Of a stretch of DNA of 46,682 bases, positions 28,689 through 37,138 are shown piece by piece. Source of the stretch: Citrobacter sp. 18056 (GTDB taxonomy: Bacteria > Pseudomonadota > Gammaproteobacteria > Enterobacterales > Enterobacteriaceae); the NCBI GenBank assembly GCA_902706235.1, contig CACSJR010000025.1, positions 1-46,682 of the forward strand, given 5' to 3'. The position numbers and the translations under genes were made by a program. Position 1 is the first letter of the stretch; each line of letters opens with the position of its first letter. A model generated the notes under the pieces. The model was not told the origin of the DNA. It worked only from the letters and a program-made list of their open reading frames with translations, and ran no database searches.

Positions 28689-30244
28689 GCGATTGCATCC
28701 TTCTTCTGTGCCTGGCTGTTTGCGATATGGCTTGCCCAAAGTGCAGCCTGAACGTTGCAATCGGCGACGATAATTCCCGCATCGCGCAGCGCATTCATTT
28801 GTTGGGAACGTTGTTGTGGGTCGGCTTCGGTGCCGCAAACGTGGGCAATCAAAAGCGGGGCGTGTTGTTGGTCGATATGTGAAAGTAACTCAAGCAGTTC
28901 GGCTGCGGGTTCGCTGGATGCGCCATAACCCAGCACTAAATCGAACAGCACGACGGCAGTATCCGGGCAGGCCATTTCGGCCAGCATGCGCTGGTTACGC
29001 AGGCTTGGGTCAATCATCGGGTGTGGGCGGCCACGGGTGAAATCGTCGTCACCCATATCGATCAGCGTGTGACCCTGGCTTTGCCAGATATTTGCCAGTT
29101 TGTGGTTTCCGACAACCGGCGTATTGGAGTACGCGATATGGCCTTGTTGCTGGCAAATAAGCTGGCTTTCAAAACAGAAAGTGCCGCCTGCGAATACGCC
29201 GCGAATGGCTGTGCGCTGTGCATCCAGTGTTTGAGAATGTTGGTTCAGCATCGCGATATGCTGCGGGTCTAGGTGTGCGACCGTTGCCGGGAGCGAGCGG
29301 TTTTTTAACAACGCGACCGCGATTTCTGCGGCATCGGCAAGGGTGCTGGCAGCCGTCACGCCCTGACGCGTAATATCTTCTGCTTTCGCGCCCAGGAAGT
29401 TCACCACCACCGGTTTATTGGCAGCTTGAGCGCACTTGAGAATTTGTTCCGCTACCGGGCGAGCCGGTGGCTTGGAAATTAAAACAATCACTTTTGTTTC
29501 GGGATCTTCAGCCAGCGCGTTCAGACCGAACAGCATTGAAATTCCGCCAATCTCTTCGCTGAGATCGTGTCCGCCAGTACCAAGTGCTTGTGAAATACCC
29601 GCGCCCAGTTGGTCGATACGACAAGTCACTTCCTGCACGCCTGTGCCAGATGCGCCAACAATGCCAATCGCGCCACGTTTCACTACGTTGGCAAAACCCA
29701 ACGGCATGCCATTGATAATGGCGGTGCCGCAGTCTGGCCCCATCACCATACGATTTTTCTGCTGCGCGAGAAGCTTAATCTGCTTTTCCTGCGCGACGCT
29801 GACGTTGTCGCTGAACATCATCAAGTTCATACCCAGCTGTAGCGCTTTGATGGCTTCGGCTGCGGCGTAATCACCCGGTACGGAAATCAGTGCGAGATTC
29901 GCATCGGGTTCCTTTTCCAGCGCCATTTCGATGCTGACCAAATCCGGTGCGCGCGCACCGGTGTTGCTACCTTCGTCCGGCTTGCTATTCAGGCGCTGGC
30001 GGGCAAGCTCAAGTGCCTGAGTGCAGGCATCTTCTTCGCCCATCAAGGCGATGATCAAGTCGTTTGGACCGGCATTGAAATTGTCACCTAATCCCGCGTC
30101 ATGAAGCTGCTCCAGATTAGTCGCGGTGCCCATGACAACTGAGGCCTGGGTAATGCCCGGAAGCTTACTGATTTGCGCCGAAATCTGCATCAGGGAAACC
30201 GAATCCTGATACAGCCTGGCAAAAACTTTATGCATGATGCTCAT
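28685..30244 (-). CDS. fdrA: FdrA-family carbamoyltransferase subunit
   Basis: 519-aa protein with two succinyl-CoA-synthetase-like parts. Conserved: FARLYQDSVSLMQISAQISK at the N-terminus, MMFSDNVSVAQEKQI, RMVMGPDCGTAIINGMPLGF, GIVGASGTGVQEVT (nucleotide/phosphate loop), GTGGHDLSEEIGGIS and GRPHPMIDPSLRNQ. The start at 30244 (MSIMHKVFARLYQDS) has AGGTATTCTCAC upstream; the longer ATG at 30289 is less likely. FdrA, YlbE and YlbF of E. coli together convert oxalurate plus phosphate to oxamate and carbamoyl phosphate. The gene is intact and coupled to the next one. Confidence 0.87.
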   Translation of the reverse strand: MSIMHKVFARLYQDSVSLMQISAQISKLPGITQASVVMGTATNLEQLHDAGLGDNFNAGPNDLIIALMGEEDACTQALELARQRLNSKPDEGSNTGARAPDLVSIEMALEKEPDANLALISVPGDYAAAEAIKALQLGMNLMMFSDNVSVAQEKQIKLLAQQKNRMVMGPDCGTAIINGMPLGFANVVKRGAIGIVGASGTGVQEVTCRIDQLGAGISQALGTGGHDLSEEIGGISMLFGLNALAEDPETKVIVLISKPPARPVAEQILKCAQAANKPVVVNFLGAKAEDITRQGVTAASTLADAAEIAVALLKNRSLPATVAHLDPQHIAMLNQHSQTLDAQRTAIRGVFAGGTFCFESQLICQQQGHIAYSNTPVVGNHKLANIWQSQGHTLIDMGDDDFTRGRPHPMIDPSLRNQRMLAEMACPDTAVVLFDLVLGYGASSEPAAELLELLSHIDQQHAPLLIAHVCGTEADPQQRSQQMNALRDAGIIVADCNVQAALWASHIANSQAQKKDAIA

Positions 30245-30337
30245 GTGAGAATACCTGTGTTTTACCGCCCGAATGTCATATTCAGGCAAAGCTAAACCGC
30301 ACCGGATGAGATGTTTTATCCAGTAGACGGTAAGAAT

Positions 30338-31219
30338 TTAATGTGCGGCTTTTAGCGTTCGCAGGCCATGTAACAGCCCGGCCAGGCAATCGACGCCGGA
30401 TGAACTGCCAAATTGCATGACCGACAGCGCGGCTGCGCGAATGTTTGCCGTGTCGGCCTCGCTATAAAGCAGCGTAATGAGTCGGCAAATGGGTTCGGAA
30501 AAATGCCCCTGTAGCCCGCGAGCCAAATAATGGCGGCTGATGTCATTTGTGCGTGACAGCAGTGGCGGGATAACGCTTTGCAGATTTGTCCAATGTGCTT
30601 CCATGCTTTCAACCTGCCGCCATGACCAGAGTGCAGCCAGATAACCCAACAAATAATCGTCACCGTCAGGCGTCAAGCCCTGTCCGAAGCCGATAACTTT
30701 TAATAGTTGTGCGTTTATCACTACGCGACTGTCGTTCGCCGTAAGACTCACCGCTAAACTTTGCGGCCACGTTTGCGGTAATAACTGCAACACGCTGTTG
30801 ATAGCCTGTTGCTGGCAATACTCTCGCAGCTGTTGAGCGAGTGTTTGATAGTGCGCCAGTGCGCCAGGCAACCCCTGTTTTACTTGAGCCGGTGATGGCC
30901 ACTCGGGATGCCATTGCGCACTGCCTCGCAAAAATATGCTCAAGCGTTGCGTGGTGAGAATTCCGTCACGCCAGATGAACAGCTCGTCGGGATTCGTCTG
31001 TTGCCGCCAGTCCCAACCGGAGGGCAACGCGAGACGTATCGCATCGGGTAGTTGCTGGTACTTTTGCGCGCACAGCAACGTCAGCAATTCACCGTCGTCA
31101 GCCACCATATTTAGCGCGGAATGAAAGGCGCTATGCAGATGAAGCGAAACCCATTTGTTGGCTAAACGGCTGGCAGCCAGATAGCCAGCAGAGACCACGG
31201 GAAGCGTGACGGCGGCCAT
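30338..31219 (-). CDS. DUF2877 carbamoyltransferase subunit (YlbF/YahE-like)
   Basis: 293-aa cytoplasmic protein with the DUF2877 hallmark VIGFGQGLTPDGDDYLLGYL near residues 170-190 and a C-terminal SSGVDCLAGLLHGL. It belongs with FdrA and YlbE/DUF1116 in the oxamate carbamoyltransferase type of complex. The cysteine hydrolase gene ends 6 bp upstream, and a 93-bp gap separates it from fdrA, the largest gap in the front half of the cluster. The gene is complete. Confidence 0.8.
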   Translation of the reverse strand: MAAVTLPVVSAGYLAASRLANKWVSLHLHSAFHSALNMVADDGELLTLLCAQKYQQLPDAIRLALPSGWDWRQQTNPDELFIWRDGILTTQRLSIFLRGSAQWHPEWPSPAQVKQGLPGALAHYQTLAQQLREYCQQQAINSVLQLLPQTWPQSLAVSLTANDSRVVINAQLLKVIGFGQGLTPDGDDYLLGYLAALWSWRQVESMEAHWTNLQSVIPPLLSRTNDISRHYLARGLQGHFSEPICRLITLLYSEADTANIRAAALSVMQFGSSSGVDCLAGLLHGLRTLKAAH

Positions 31220-31225
31220 GGTGAT

Positions 31226-31891
31226 TTAGCCTTTCAGTCCGTTAATAATTGCGGTTGAATCGCTTACCCAGCCAAAAATAGCGCCCTGGGCTTTAATCAT
31301 TTCGAGCGCGTATTTCTGGAATTCAGGGAAGTACGATCCGACGCAATCTTCAGGAATAATGCATTCATAGCCGCGGTCATTGGCTTCGCGCACGGTGGTG
31401 TTGACGCAAACTTCGGTGGTTACGCCGCAAACAATCAGCGTTTTAATGCCGTTATTTTGCAGAATCAAATGCAGGTCGGTCTGGTAAAAAGCCCCTTTGC
31501 CCGGCTTATCGATAATCGGCTCACCAGCGATCGGGTACAGCTCAGGAATAATGTCGTGACCCGCTTCACCGCGAATCAGCGTGCGACCCATCGGGCCGTT
31601 TTCACCGATAAATGTCATGCCGCCGCGAGTCAGTTTGGCTGGAGGGCAATCAGTGAGATCAGGACGATGCCCTTCGCGGGTGTGAATCACCATTAAACCT
31701 TGCAGGCGGGCGACATCAAGAACGCGTTTGCACGGCTCAATTGCGCTCCGTACCAGAGAAACATCGTTACCCAGCGCTTCGCCAAAACCACCGGCTTCAA
31801 CAAAATCGCGTTGCATATCGATCATCACCAGCGCGGTACTTTTTGGATCAAACGGCAGGGAAAAAGGCTGGGCTTTGAAAGCGTGAGTCAT
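31226..31891 (-). CDS. Isochorismatase-fold cysteine hydrolase, biuret hydrolase-like
   Basis: 221-aa hydrolase of the isochorismatase-like cysteine hydrolase family. Likely catalytic triad: Asp25 (MIDMQRDF), a Lys in DKPGKGAF (129 or 132) and Cys162 (GVTTEVCVNTT). The segments HTREGHRPDLTD, GRTLIRGEAGHDIIPELYPI, IIDKPGKGAF and REANDRGYECII resemble biuret hydrolase BiuH more than nicotinamidases or RutB as I remember them. Start chosen at 31891 after GGAGATTTACG. It is the first gene of the cluster. Predicted action: hydrolytic loss of ammonia from biuret or a similar carbamoylated amide. Substrate is an inference. Confidence 0.8.
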   Translation of the reverse strand: MTHAFKAQPFSLPFDPKSTALVMIDMQRDFVEAGGFGEALGNDVSLVRSAIEPCKRVLDVARLQGLMVIHTREGHRPDLTDCPPAKLTRGGMTFIGENGPMGRTLIRGEAGHDIIPELYPIAGEPIIDKPGKGAFYQTDLHLILQNNGIKTLIVCGVTTEVCVNTTVREANDRGYECIIPEDCVGSYFPEFQKYALEMIKAQGAIFGWVSDSTAIINGLKG

Positions 31892-32174
31892 CGTAAATCT
31901 CCTATTCACCAAATGAGAATTCGTAGTGTCTGGTGTGAGTATTGAGGAGATATGAAAAGTTAGACAGATAAATAGTTTGGCGTGCAGCAACGAAAATTTT
32001 GATTCAGAAAGGGAAGGTTAGAAACCTAAAATACAAAGTGTGGGTGTGATCATAATGGTCATTGCTGCGGCAAAATATTTGATGCTGCAAACCAGCAGGA
32101 TTAAAAAAAACAGACTCAAGAGTGTGAGCTAATACACTTATTATCCTTATGGAAATGCCCTACCGGCACCGACC
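31892..32174 (-). promoter_or_regulatory. Presumed promoter region of the carbamoyl cluster
   Basis: No gene. The roughly 280 bp upstream of the cysteine hydrolase are AT-rich and must contain the cluster promoter. I found no clear sigma-54 site and no convincing palindrome for the LysR protein by eye. Beyond about 32175 the sequence is IS256-derived. Confidence 0.35.
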
Positions 32175-32370
32175 CTGTAAATAATTCTGTGTAACTGCCA
32201 CCGTCTTAAAGGTGATTGCTCATGTGGTCACCGAACTCGATAACAAAACGACTCATCGCCAGCCGACATTTCTGGATCGGCATACTCCATTTTTTTGAAG
32301 AATCCCTGATCGCCATATAAATAACTTTTCTCACCGAGTCGTCCGCCGAGAACACTTTGCGCTTTTTGGG
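32175..32370 (-). pseudogene. IS256-family transposase, C-terminal fragment plus end
   Basis: Minus-strand reading PKKRKVFSADDSVRKVIYMA, IRDSSKKWSMPIQKCRLAM and SRFVIEFGDHMSNHL, stopping at 32206; this is the end of an IS256-family (IS285/ISEc39-like) transposase. Downstream the bases from about 32175 (CTGTAAATAATTCTGTGTAA) resemble the terminal repeat of that group. Everything N-terminal is missing. Confidence 0.65.
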
Positions 32371-32671
32371 CTCCGTTTGGGAAACGGATCTATGGTCACT
32401 CCCGTTTTTGCAACACCGATTTTGACGATAAGTTGGCTTGCCTGAATCTATCCGGCGTCTGAATGGGATTTTATTCCCGCGCCCCGATGAGTTCCGCGCC
32501 TGATGAACCTCCAGAAAATATACGGCTTCAATGAGCCTTTCCGTTTTACAGGTTCCTCAACAGGCCGGAGGGCCGTTCGTATCATCAATAATCAGTATCC
32601 GCAAAACCAGATGAGTGATTGTTTAAACCGGTGTATTTCTCGTTATGCTTCGTAAGTTTGATGTCGTGTCA
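32371..32671. other. Unassigned sequence between IS256 and IS110 pieces
   Basis: About 300 bp without a supported gene. The right half (from about 32600) is likely IS110 3' flank. The left half is not recognised and carries stops in all frames. Confidence 0.3.
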
Positions 32672-32940
32672 TCAGTGCCAGGCTATTCTGCCCAGCTTGT
32701 TTGCCAGAGCACAGATCACGATAAAGTTCCATTTCCGGCATAGTAACTCCCTGACCCAGTCGACCAATTTACCAGACTGTTGCTCCAGTTTTTGTATGAA
32801 TAGCCTGGCACACGGAAACAGCAAGGTTCGGATCTTTTTATTGCCTCGCTTGCTGATACCCAGCAATGTTGTCCGGCCACCGATGCTGTACTGCCGGGGA
32901 ACCAGCCCTGTTGCCGCTGCAAAATGCATTGCGCCACCTC
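32672..32940 (-). pseudogene. IS110-family transposase, C-terminal fragment
   Basis: Minus-strand reading FAAATGLVPRQYSIGGRTTL, LGISKRGNKKIRTLLFPCAR and LVDWVRELLCRKWNFIVICA to LANKLGRIAWH and a stop at 32672. This is the Transposase_20 part of IS110 transposases. The N-terminal DEDD domain is absent here but occurs at 23.3-23.5 kb. Because the halves are in the wrong order for one interrupted gene, they must come from two copies or from a rearrangement. Confidence 0.75.
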
Positions 32941-33072
32941 ATATGCCATTCTCGTGAATGGCTGAACTTATCACTCAATGGCGGGAAGTCGCAGCGGTGT
33001 TCAGTCTTCATGTCCGCAAATGTGGAACCTTTCGATTTTTAACCATTTTTTCCCGTGGCGTCGTATTTCCAC

Positions 33073-34245
33073 TTACTCCTCCAATTCAGCCTCATTCCAG
33101 AGCCAGGTGGGGAGGTTCAGGCTCCGTTTTGTCGCGAGCATACCCGTCGGGCAGTTCGCCAGTTCACAGGGCTGGGGGTGTATGGGGGTGGTAAACCAGA
33201 CACCGGTCTCAATATTCAGCGCCTGCTCCAGGTGCGCCGCAACCTTTTCTTTCGGTTCATCCAGCCAGACAGGAAAACGCAGCCAGGTATTTTCGGCATC
33301 AGGGTGTACCTGCGGCTGGCGAAAACCGTGCTTTTGTGCCCAGCGTTGCCAGAACATTGCCCCCTGACGGCGCTTTATCAGGATCCTGTCCAGTCGGAAA
33401 AGCTGCATTATCAGTAATTCGGCCACAGGCTCAGCCATCTTCCAGGCATATTGTGGGGTGAACAATCCTGCAAGCTCTGTGGGATGCATCTGTGGCAGCA
33501 CATCACCGGGACCCGGATGGGCGATTCCTTGCCGGGAAGCAAAGGCATGGCACAGAGTTATCAACAACCGCCGTATAAAATCCGCATCGGGGGCCGGGCT
33601 TTGCGCATAGATTTCCATCAGACGTTTCCCCAGCACAGGATCGGCAGTGACCACCCAGCCGCCGTGGATCGTATTCACGACTTTTGAACGTTCACTGCTG
33701 AAAAAAGCAATATCCCCCAACGTTCCCAGCATCTTTCCCTGCCATTTTCCCCCAGTGGCGTGTGCACAGTCTTCAATGATCCGGAGTTTGTGAGCCCGGG
33801 CGAAAGCAAGGAGGGAGTCAATGTCACGGCAGACGAGGCCAAAGGTGTACTGGATCATAATGGCACGGGTACGTGGGGTCACGACCCGTTGTAATGCCCG
33901 CGCTGACATACCGTAGGTGTCTGATTCAATATCAGCAAAAACAATTTCCACGCCATTAAAGGTAATGGCATTGGCGACACACTGGCAGGTAAACGCGGGG
34001 ATGACAATCTGATCGCCGGGTTTCAGCTCCAGTGTGCGGATCACTGCATACAGCGACGCTCTCCCTCCCATAAAGCTCGCGACCCATGGTGTGTTCCACA
34101 TGAGTGAAATATGCATATGAAGCCGGGAAATATGATCCACCGGTGAGTCAGGGGCCGATAGCCAGCGGGCGGCACAATGCGCGTCCTCTTCCGTGAGGCT
34201 CATATTCAGTAAGGGGACGCGACGTTGAAACGGTAAATTTGACAA
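33073..34245 (-). CDS. DegT/DnrJ-type PLP aminotransferase
   Basis: 390-aa PLP-dependent enzyme of the DegT/DnrJ/EryC1/StrS family. Visible: PGDQIVIPAFTCQCVANAIT (about 76-95), the PLP-binding Asp159 in IIEDCAHATGG and the Schiff-base Lys188 in AFFSSERSKVVNTIHGG. Family members usually transaminate keto-sugars in surface polysaccharide or antibiotic pathways, but no sugar genes lie nearby. It diverges from the symporter/creatininase operon across a 122-bp regulatory gap holding a GntR-type palindrome, so I infer a shared regulon. Its substrate may be a small keto acid or aldehyde. Gene intact; start at 34245 (MSNLPFQRRVPLLN). Confidence 0.82.
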   Translation of the reverse strand: MSNLPFQRRVPLLNMSLTEEDAHCAARWLSAPDSPVDHISRLHMHISLMWNTPWVASFMGGRASLYAVIRTLELKPGDQIVIPAFTCQCVANAITFNGVEIVFADIESDTYGMSARALQRVVTPRTRAIMIQYTFGLVCRDIDSLLAFARAHKLRIIEDCAHATGGKWQGKMLGTLGDIAFFSSERSKVVNTIHGGWVVTADPVLGKRLMEIYAQSPAPDADFIRRLLITLCHAFASRQGIAHPGPGDVLPQMHPTELAGLFTPQYAWKMAEPVAELLIMQLFRLDRILIKRRQGAMFWQRWAQKHGFRQPQVHPDAENTWLRFPVWLDEPKEKVAAHLEQALNIETGVWFTTPIHPQPCELANCPTGMLATKRSLNLPTWLWNEAELEE

Positions 34246-34290
34246 GGCTCATACCTCCACATAAAAGCGTTGATGGTTTTTAGCTCACCT

Positions 34291-34308
34291 GTTATAAAAT
34301 TGTATAAC
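34291..34308. promoter_or_regulatory. Candidate GntR operator between divergent genes
   Basis: GTTATAAAATTGTATAAC: two 6-bp arms GTTATA / TATAAC separated by 6 nt, perfectly inverted. A further TATAAC follows at 34314. It lies in the divergent gap between the aminotransferase gene and the symporter operon, and the operon encodes a GntR-family protein, whose usual sites are short AT-rich palindromes of this type. Confidence 0.6.
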
Positions 34309-34367
34309 ACAAATATAACAGTCTGTAATTGCAAACAACGACCAACACAACCATGACAGGGGAAAAG

Positions 34368-34616
34368 ATGGATATACTCTCTAATTGTTTTGAAAAGAAA
34401 TGGTTCGCCATTTTTATGGCGATGTATTTATTGATAATGTTGCCATTTCCGTTTTTCTTTAACACAGAATATGTGCCGGGCTGGCTGGGCGTGCCGACAT
34501 TTATCTATGGCTGGCTGATGCACGGTATAACAGTCTTTCTGTTGGTTGTGCTGTATGCGCGCCAGTGTCTCAAACGTCCGGAATATCAGGACAATGCACT
34601 GGAGGAACAGTCATGA
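34368..34616 (+). CDS. Small membrane partner of the sodium symporter
   Basis: 82-aa protein from the ATG at 34368 (MDILSNCFEKKWFAIFMAMY), which has GGGGAAAAG just upstream; an ATG at 34329 is in frame but lacks a good site. It has two hydrophobic segments (about 13-32 and 45-65) and a charged C-terminus. This is the architecture of the small subunits (DUF997/DUF3311-like, compare YhdT beside PanF) that accompany some sodium:solute symporters. Its stop overlaps the symporter ATG by 4 bp, so the two are coupled. Confidence 0.7.
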   Translation: MDILSNCFEKKWFAIFMAMYLLIMLPFPFFFNTEYVPGWLGVPTFIYGWLMHGITVFLLVVLYARQCLKRPEYQDNALEEQS

Positions 34617-36148
34617 CTGATCTATCAACGATGCTGCAACCTGAACCCGTACCGTTTTACACCACACTGGTCTTGTTTTTGCTGTTGCTGGGCTTTATCG
34701 GCTGGCGGGCTGCCCGTTCAACCAAATCGCTAAGCGATTTTCTGGTGATGGGCGGTAAGGCCGGGGCTCTCGTCGGGGGATTTGCCTATTTTGCCAGCCA
34801 GTACAGTATGAGTACCTTTATGGGCGTACCGGCGATGACCTACAGCACGGGCTTTGCAGGGATGAGCGTATCGGTGCCGGGGCTGGCGTTTTCGATGATT
34901 ATTCCGGTGCTGTTTGTCGGGCGCAAACTGATGCTGCTCGGGCGTCGTCATAACATGCTGACGATGAGTGATTACCTCTCTGACCGATATGAGTCGAAGG
35001 AGATCCGCGGTCTTCATGCAGTAATGTCGATCATTTTCCTGCTGGCAATGATGGGTGCGCAGACTGTAGGTGCAGGGGTCATCATTCATACCTTTACGGG
35101 GTTACCTGAATGGGTCGGTGTGGTGGCGATGGGGGTGATTGTCGTCCTGTACTGCATGACCGGCGGTATGACTGGCGCCATGATGACTGACGTGTTGCAG
35201 GGGGGGTTAATGGTCGCAACCGCAGTCGTGACTTTTCTGGTTTCCGTTCATGCCGGCGGGGGGATGGAGGCAATTACCGGTAAACTGGCGCAGACCCTGC
35301 CCGGGCACCTGACGCATCCGGGCACAAAGGGCAACTTCCCGTGGCAGACCTATGCCTCAATGATTGTAATGTGGAGTTTCTTTACTATCGGCCAGCCCAC
35401 GCTGTTCACGAAGTTCTTCACGATGAACAGCTACCGTACTATGTTCAAAGCGGTGATTCTGGGGACGATGGGCATGCTGTTTTCGGCCACACTGATTGAG
35501 TGGTCCGGTGTAAATGCCTCGACATTCATCCCCGGACTGAGTAGTAAAGATGCCGACTTCATTGTGCCACTGATCCTTGAAAAGAATGTCTCTCCCTGGA
35601 TCTCTGCACTGTTGATCACCGGGATTGTTTCGGCGGGGATGTCCACTATTTCTGCATTATTGGTGGTGTGTACCGGGGGGATCACCCGTGATATCTATCA
35701 AAATATGTTCAACCCGGCAGCCACCCAGAAGCAGATCCTCAGTCTGTCGCGCTGGTTTACCATCGTGGTCGGCATTGCAGCGGTTATCATCGGGATCGCA
35801 AAACCCGCGGGTATTTTTGCGCTGATCCGCTTTGCGTTTGGTGGGCTGGGGATCTGGGTTGCGCCAGTTATTCTGGGAATGTACTGGAAACGTGCTACCC
35901 GTGTCGGGGCGATAAGCTCGGTCATTCTGGGGGAAATTGCCTACGTAGTGATGAAACTCTGGTGGTCTGAAATGGCGTTTGGGTTTGATCCACTGATTGT
36001 TTGCTGGGTCTTTACCATGCTGGTGATGATTGCTGTGAGCCTGGTGACCGCGCCAGTCGGTGCAGCAACACTACATCGTCATTTTGACGCACTGAAAACG
36101 GCGGTCCGTAAATCCGCAAATCTGGAAGCGGACCAGCCGGTACATTAA
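34613..36148 (+). CDS. Sodium:solute symporter (PanF-like SSS family)
   Basis: 511-aa inner-membrane transporter with about 13 hydrophobic segments, related to PanF, the sodium/pantothenate symporter. Features: DFLVMGGKAGALVGGFAYFA, SQYSMSTFMGVPAM (sodium-site helix 1), YLSDRYESKEIRGL and IRFAFGGLGIWVAPVILGMY. Start at 34613 (MTDLSTMLQPEP) overlaps the small partner gene by ATGA. Followed after 17 bp by a GntR gene and then two amidohydrolase genes, so it probably imports their substrate, an amide- or peptide-like compound. PanF itself is not implied. Confidence 0.85.
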   Translation: MTDLSTMLQPEPVPFYTTLVLFLLLLGFIGWRAARSTKSLSDFLVMGGKAGALVGGFAYFASQYSMSTFMGVPAMTYSTGFAGMSVSVPGLAFSMIIPVLFVGRKLMLLGRRHNMLTMSDYLSDRYESKEIRGLHAVMSIIFLLAMMGAQTVGAGVIIHTFTGLPEWVGVVAMGVIVVLYCMTGGMTGAMMTDVLQGGLMVATAVVTFLVSVHAGGGMEAITGKLAQTLPGHLTHPGTKGNFPWQTYASMIVMWSFFTIGQPTLFTKFFTMNSYRTMFKAVILGTMGMLFSATLIEWSGVNASTFIPGLSSKDADFIVPLILEKNVSPWISALLITGIVSAGMSTISALLVVCTGGITRDIYQNMFNPAATQKQILSLSRWFTIVVGIAAVIIGIAKPAGIFALIRFAFGGLGIWVAPVILGMYWKRATRVGAISSVILGEIAYVVMKLWWSEMAFGFDPLIVCWVFTMLVMIAVSLVTAPVGAATLHRHFDALKTAVRKSANLEADQPVH

Positions 36149-36165
36149 TCCTGACTGAGGAATGG

Positions 36166-37122
36166 ATGAAGATTTCAATCGACAAGACACTGCCTGTCTC
36201 GTTACAGGCACAAATCGTGGGTGCGATTGAGTATGGCATCATGGCGGGAACCTTTCACCATGATGCTGCGCTCCCGTCTGTGCGGGCATTAGGCAAAGAA
36301 CTGGGGGTGGCACAACTGACGGTCAGTCACGCCTATAATGTCCTGAAGGAGATGGGGCTGATTGAAACCATTCCGGGGAAAGGTACTTATGTGATGCGTG
36401 AGCGTCAGGCGCTGCGCCTCGATCACCAGGTTGCAGAGCTGCGTCAGCGTTTTCAGGCGTTGCTGGCGGATGCAGAAAATCTGGGACTGTCTCCGTCATT
36501 TTTTGTGGGACAGCTGAACAGAGAATCGGCCGGGATGATGAGCCTGCCGTACGCTGTGGCGTTTGTCGGTAACTCAAATCGTATCAACCAAAGTTACCTG
36601 GCGACCATTCAGGAAACGCTGAATCTTACCCTGAAGGTGGACAGCTATACCTTCCATGAATTTGATGCATTGCCGGAAAGTTCGCTGCAAAACTACCGGC
36701 TCTGTATCACTATCCCTCACTGTATTCCGCGACTGAAACAGCGTCTTCCTTCGTCTGTTCCGGTGTATGCCCCGTACCTGATCCCGTCAGAAGATACCCG
36801 AACGAAACTGGCATCGCTGGCCACTGACAGCCCGGTGTTGCTGGTTTCCCGCTTCGAAAACTTCATTCCGGCGATGCTTGAAGGGGTCAAGTCCTATGCC
36901 CCACATCTGGGGAGTCTCCGGGTCATTACGCTCGATGATGACGGGCTGGAGCAGGCCTTGCTGGCGCAGGATGTGGTGATTTACAGCACGGGTTGTCACA
37001 GTTTTCTCCAGCAATTTCCGCCACGAAAGGTGATGTTTGAATACCGCCATACGCCAGAACCCCGTTATCTGCGCGACATTCTCTCTCCTGCGTTGCATCA
37101 GTGTGCGCAGGCGAACGTTTAA
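36166..37122 (+). CDS. GntR-family transcriptional regulator
   Basis: 318-aa protein with an N-terminal GntR winged helix (about 8-75): LQAQIVGAIEYGIMAGTFHH, LPSVRALGKELGVAQLTVSH and GLIETIPGKGTYVM. The C-terminal part is not FCD, UTRA or aminotransferase-like; it resembles an alpha/beta periplasmic-binding fold (VYAPYLIPSEDTRTKL, VVIYSTGC) and may sense the imported substrate. Encoded inside the operon it probably controls; candidate operator at 34291. Start at 36166, after TGAGGAATGG. Confidence 0.82.
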   Translation: MKISIDKTLPVSLQAQIVGAIEYGIMAGTFHHDAALPSVRALGKELGVAQLTVSHAYNVLKEMGLIETIPGKGTYVMRERQALRLDHQVAELRQRFQALLADAENLGLSPSFFVGQLNRESAGMMSLPYAVAFVGNSNRINQSYLATIQETLNLTLKVDSYTFHEFDALPESSLQNYRLCITIPHCIPRLKQRLPSSVPVYAPYLIPSEDTRTKLASLATDSPVLLVSRFENFIPAMLEGVKSYAPHLGSLRVITLDDDGLEQALLAQDVVIYSTGCHSFLQQFPPRKVMFEYRHTPEPRYLRDILSPALHQCAQANV

Positions 37123-37138
37123 CTGAAAGGATAACAGC

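Noticed and set aside
28688..28838. N-terminal extension of the DUF1116 protein
   Set aside because: The extra 50 residues lie inside fdrA in another frame; the ATGA overlap at 28685-28688 is the natural start.
30245..30337. REP-like sequence between DUF2877 and fdrA
   Set aside because: Only a partial resemblance to the enteric REP consensus and no clear paired stem.
32958..33417. Plus-strand frames opposite the aminotransferase gene
   Set aside because: They overlap a full-length DegT gene with clear PLP residues on the other strand and show no family features.
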